Part shown: positions 4,897 to 6,932 of the stretch, piece after piece
Position numbering within the stretch: the first letter of the stretch is position 1
Layout: every line of letters begins with the position of its first letter
From: Candidatus Cloacimonadota bacterium
GTDB lineage: Bacteria > Cloacimonadota > Cloacimonadia > Cloacimonadales > Cloacimonadaceae
DNA length: 6,932 nucleotides
Assembly (NCBI GenBank): GCA_028703735.1
Contig: JAQVMI010000097.1
Location: forward strand, 1 to 6,932
Direction: 5' to 3'
The notes under the pieces: model-generated
Databases searched by the model: none
Told to the model about the DNA's origin: nothing
The model's input: the letters and a program-made list of their open reading frames with translations, nothing else
Program-made: the position numbers and the translations under genes

Positions 4897-6932
4897 TTTA
4901 TCTCCCTATCTAAGTTTAGCTGTCGGGCAATATCTTCCCAACTTCGGCGTTTGTTAGCGGTAATTAGTTCGTCCAATTGTGCTAAACCATTCTTGCTATA
5001 TACCTTAATGGCTTTCACTCTATAGAACATATCCGGGGCAAAATAGGCGATGTCATTATGCGAAAAGCTGGTGGAGCTTGTATTTCCCAAATACCAGAAA
5101 TAGGCATCATCCGGAATTTCGCTAAAAAGCACAATGTATCTATCCACGCTGATAGGATTTCCCAATACATCCAAAACCACAGGATCCCAGCTAAGGTTCA
5201 TGCTGTTTCCTGTTCTTTGCAGAACAAGATTCTGGGGTGATCTTGGGGCAGCGTTATAAAAGCAAGTACCACAAAGAGCTACAGGTAGCTGCTGACCATT
5301 TATCGCATTGCTGAAAATGTTCATTGTCCCGGTAAAATTGCCTACAATTTCTGGAGTGAAAACAAGCTGGATATCCAGTGTTGCTCCTGGTGATACCTGA
5401 TAGGGAAAACCTTCGGTCTCTACCTTAAAGCCATAATTGGGTAGTAAGAATGTAGCTCCATTTACCCGCAGGGTGGATGTCCCTGTATTCTGTATCGTTA
5501 CAGTTTTAGTCATGGAAGAAGATCCCAATTGGACATCACCAAAATTAACGGTGCTTTCGCCTATATTGGCTATCATGGGAATTCCTTGTAATCTGATAAC
5601 AGCTTCGGGACCAAAAGCGGAACCCGAAAAACTGTGGTCAATAGCCTGAGCAGAAGCGTAATAATTAGTATTCGGAAGTGGTTCAAAATAGTATTTTATC
5701 CTTCCCGGATTCACGGTGCGTCTATATCCTCCCACAGTTTCCACCACAGATAGTATATCCTCACCCCCAGAGCGGGTCCCGATTCTAAGGCTGTAGCTAA
5801 GCCCATTAAAAGGCGTAGTGGTATCTGTAGCTCCGGTAAATACTATGGTGCTGGAATTCTGATCGAAAACCACTGTTGGAGGTGTGGGACGGACGTTTGC
5901 ATTGGGATTTAAATTGCGATAAACTTTTGCCAGATACGAGTCTCCTGTGTAGCCAGCCATAATTATATCCAGCTTACCATCGTTATCTATATCTCCCCAT
6001 GCCATGCTGCTACTACTGATAGGGACTATAATTGATGGCTGTAAGGTGAATGTTCTATCGTGATTGTTCCGGTAAATATTTGAGATTCGGGGTCCATAGG
6101 GCCAAAAACCTCCCGTTACCATTAGGTCAAGCCATCCATCACTATCATAATCTCCCCACATCACAGAGCCGGACATAACTCCTGGAATTGGGGTTGGAAC
6201 GGTACTAAACGTGCCATTGCCATGGCTTCGGTAAAGGTCTGTTCGGGTTCCGTTTATTGTATCGCCACAGGTGATAAGATCGGGGAAACCATCGTTATCA
6301 AAATCTCCCCATGCACTGGCTCCATAGCTTAAGGGGATTAGGTTCGCATGGATATTTACAAAAGTATCCGTGCCATCGTTGCGGTAAATAATGCAATTAC
6401 CACTTCCCAAAACAGAGACATCCAAATCCGCATCGTTATCATAATCCACAAATACACATTGCCCGGCAGCCATATCCTGCAATCCTGCAAAAACCTGGGT
6501 GAAAACCAGATTTCCATCGTTGCGGTAAAGCCTGATGTAATCAACGTTATTTACTGAACCAATCATGATGATATCCTGTTTCCCGTCATTGTTATAGTCT
6601 CCGGAATCTATGCGGGAATAGTCCATGCCCAAAAGTGAGGTGGGGGTGTAAGTAAAGCTGCCATCCACAGCACCCAGATACAATTTTGCAATAGGGGGCA
6701 CAGTTTCGTTATGCTTGCCACAGATTACCATATCTAATCTGCCATCTCCATTAAAATCTGCCCAGGTTGAATCGCCACGATAAACACCTGTAAAGCCTGC
6801 ATTAATTGGGGTGAACACATTATTGCCATCGTTTCGGTAAAGAATTGCAGTGCCATAGCCATAGCTCTGGGTGGAACCACAGATAAAGATATCCATATCC
6901 CCATCTGCATCATAATCTATAGCTTTTACATC
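4893..6932 (-). CDS. FG-GAP/VCBS repeat protein with choice-of-anchor-D and Fn3-like domains (5' end outside window)
   Basis: The frame is open at the right window edge, so the start and any signal peptide are missing; 679 residues are visible. Numbered from the edge, residues 6-322 hold seven calcium-loop motifs of D-x-D-x-D-G type: DYDADGDMD, DFNGDGRLD, DYNNDGKQD, DYDNDADLD, DFDNDGFPD, DYDSDGWLD and DIDNDGKLD. They are spaced 47-53 residues apart, each following a [LIV]YRNDG-like strand, as in FG-GAP/VCBS beta-propellers. The fourth has Ala where Gly is usual. Next come a beta-sandwich-like region (about 350-450), a choice-of-anchor-D domain (about 453-557, with VNFGDVQLGS and IQNTGTSTLRV), a fibronectin-III-like domain (about 562-644) and a helical tail. 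Such proteins are normally exported and calcium-stabilised, with adhesive or binding roles; the ligand is unknown. The stop overlaps the next gene's start by 4 bases. No C-terminal sorting domain is present, so attachment would depend on the missing N-terminus or a partner. Confidence 0.85.
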   Translation of the reverse strand, partial: DVKAIDYDADGDMDIFICGSTQSYGYGTAILYRNDGNNVFTPINAGFTGVYRGDSTWADFNGDGRLDMVICGKHNETVPPIAKLYLGAVDGSFTYTPTSLLGMDYSRIDSGDYNNDGKQDIIMIGSVNNVDYIRLYRNDGNLVFTQVFAGLQDMAAGQCVFVDYDNDADLDVSVLGSGNCIIYRNDGTDTFVNIHANLIPLSYGASAWGDFDNDGFPDLITCGDTINGTRTDLYRSHGNGTFSTVPTPIPGVMSGSVMWGDYDSDGWLDLMVTGGFWPYGPRISNIYRNNHDRTFTLQPSIIVPISSSSMAWGDIDNDGKLDIIMAGYTGDSYLAKVYRNLNPNANVRPTPPTVVFDQNSSTIVFTGATDTTTPFNGLSYSLRIGTRSGGEDILSVVETVGGYRRTVNPGRIKYYFEPLPNTNYYASAQAIDHSFSGSAFGPEAVIRLQGIPMIANIGESTVNFGDVQLGSSSMTKTVTIQNTGTSTLRVNGATFLLPNYGFKVETEGFPYQVSPGATLDIQLVFTPEIVGNFTGTMNIFSNAINGQQLPVALCGTCFYNAAPRSPQNLVLQRTGNSMNLSWDPVVLDVLGNPISVDRYIVLFSEIPDDAYFWYLGNTSSTSFSHNDIAYFAPDMFYRVKAIKVYSKNGLAQLDELITANKRRSWEDIARQLNLDREIK

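Noticed and set aside
1..6932. A novel defence, mobile or biosynthetic system
   Set aside because: All genes fall into housekeeping or common exported-protein families; nothing in order or content suggests an undescribed multi-gene system.

Overview
This 6.9 kb window looks like ordinary chromosome from an uncultivated Gram-negative bacterium of the FCB type. My best guess is Candidatus Cloacimonadota. The guess rests on protein style: secreted FG-GAP/VCBS and choice-of-anchor-D proteins, a PorV/UPF0164-type outer-membrane barrel, and a DUF4139 protein. It also rests on short palindromic repeats packed into the gene ends. The phylum is inference; no marker gene here proves it.

Left part, + strand (1-1513): the 3' part of a DUF4139-family protein gene, then after 30 bases a complete Hsp20-type small heat-shock protein gene. 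The close spacing suggests one transcript.

Middle (1514-1749): a convergent intergenic region of 236 bases made almost entirely of repeats and hairpins. It holds three copies of a 13-base repeat, a 10-bp terminator-like hairpin, an imperfect hairpin that seems to recur at 4056-4080, a 19-base palindrome, and a 64-base block whose 7-bp inverted ends enclose two perfect hairpins. The first 13-base copy supplies the stop codon of the Hsp20 gene.

Right part, - strand, read from 6932 down to 1750: (a) a large secreted protein cut by the window edge, with at least seven calcium-binding FG-GAP/VCBS repeats, a choice-of-anchor-D domain and a fibronectin-III-like domain; (b) a smaller secreted protein carrying a diverged copy of the same last two domains, coupled to (a) by a 4-base ATGA overlap; (c) a tRNA with anticodon CAU and encoded CCA, whose acceptor stem fits tRNA-Ile2 better than elongator tRNA-Met; (d) a PorV/UPF0164-like outer-membrane beta-barrel gene; (e) dxr, encoding the second enzyme of the MEP isoprenoid pathway, overlapping (d) by 7 bases.

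The minus-strand genes fall into a cell-surface pair and a barrel-dxr pair, separated by the tRNA. I found no CRISPR array, transposase, phage gene, toxin-antitoxin pair or defence system. The points most worth a second look are the hairpin-dense intergenic repeat region, the duplicated surface module, the CPLC motif in the Hsp20 protein and the identity of the CAU tRNA.
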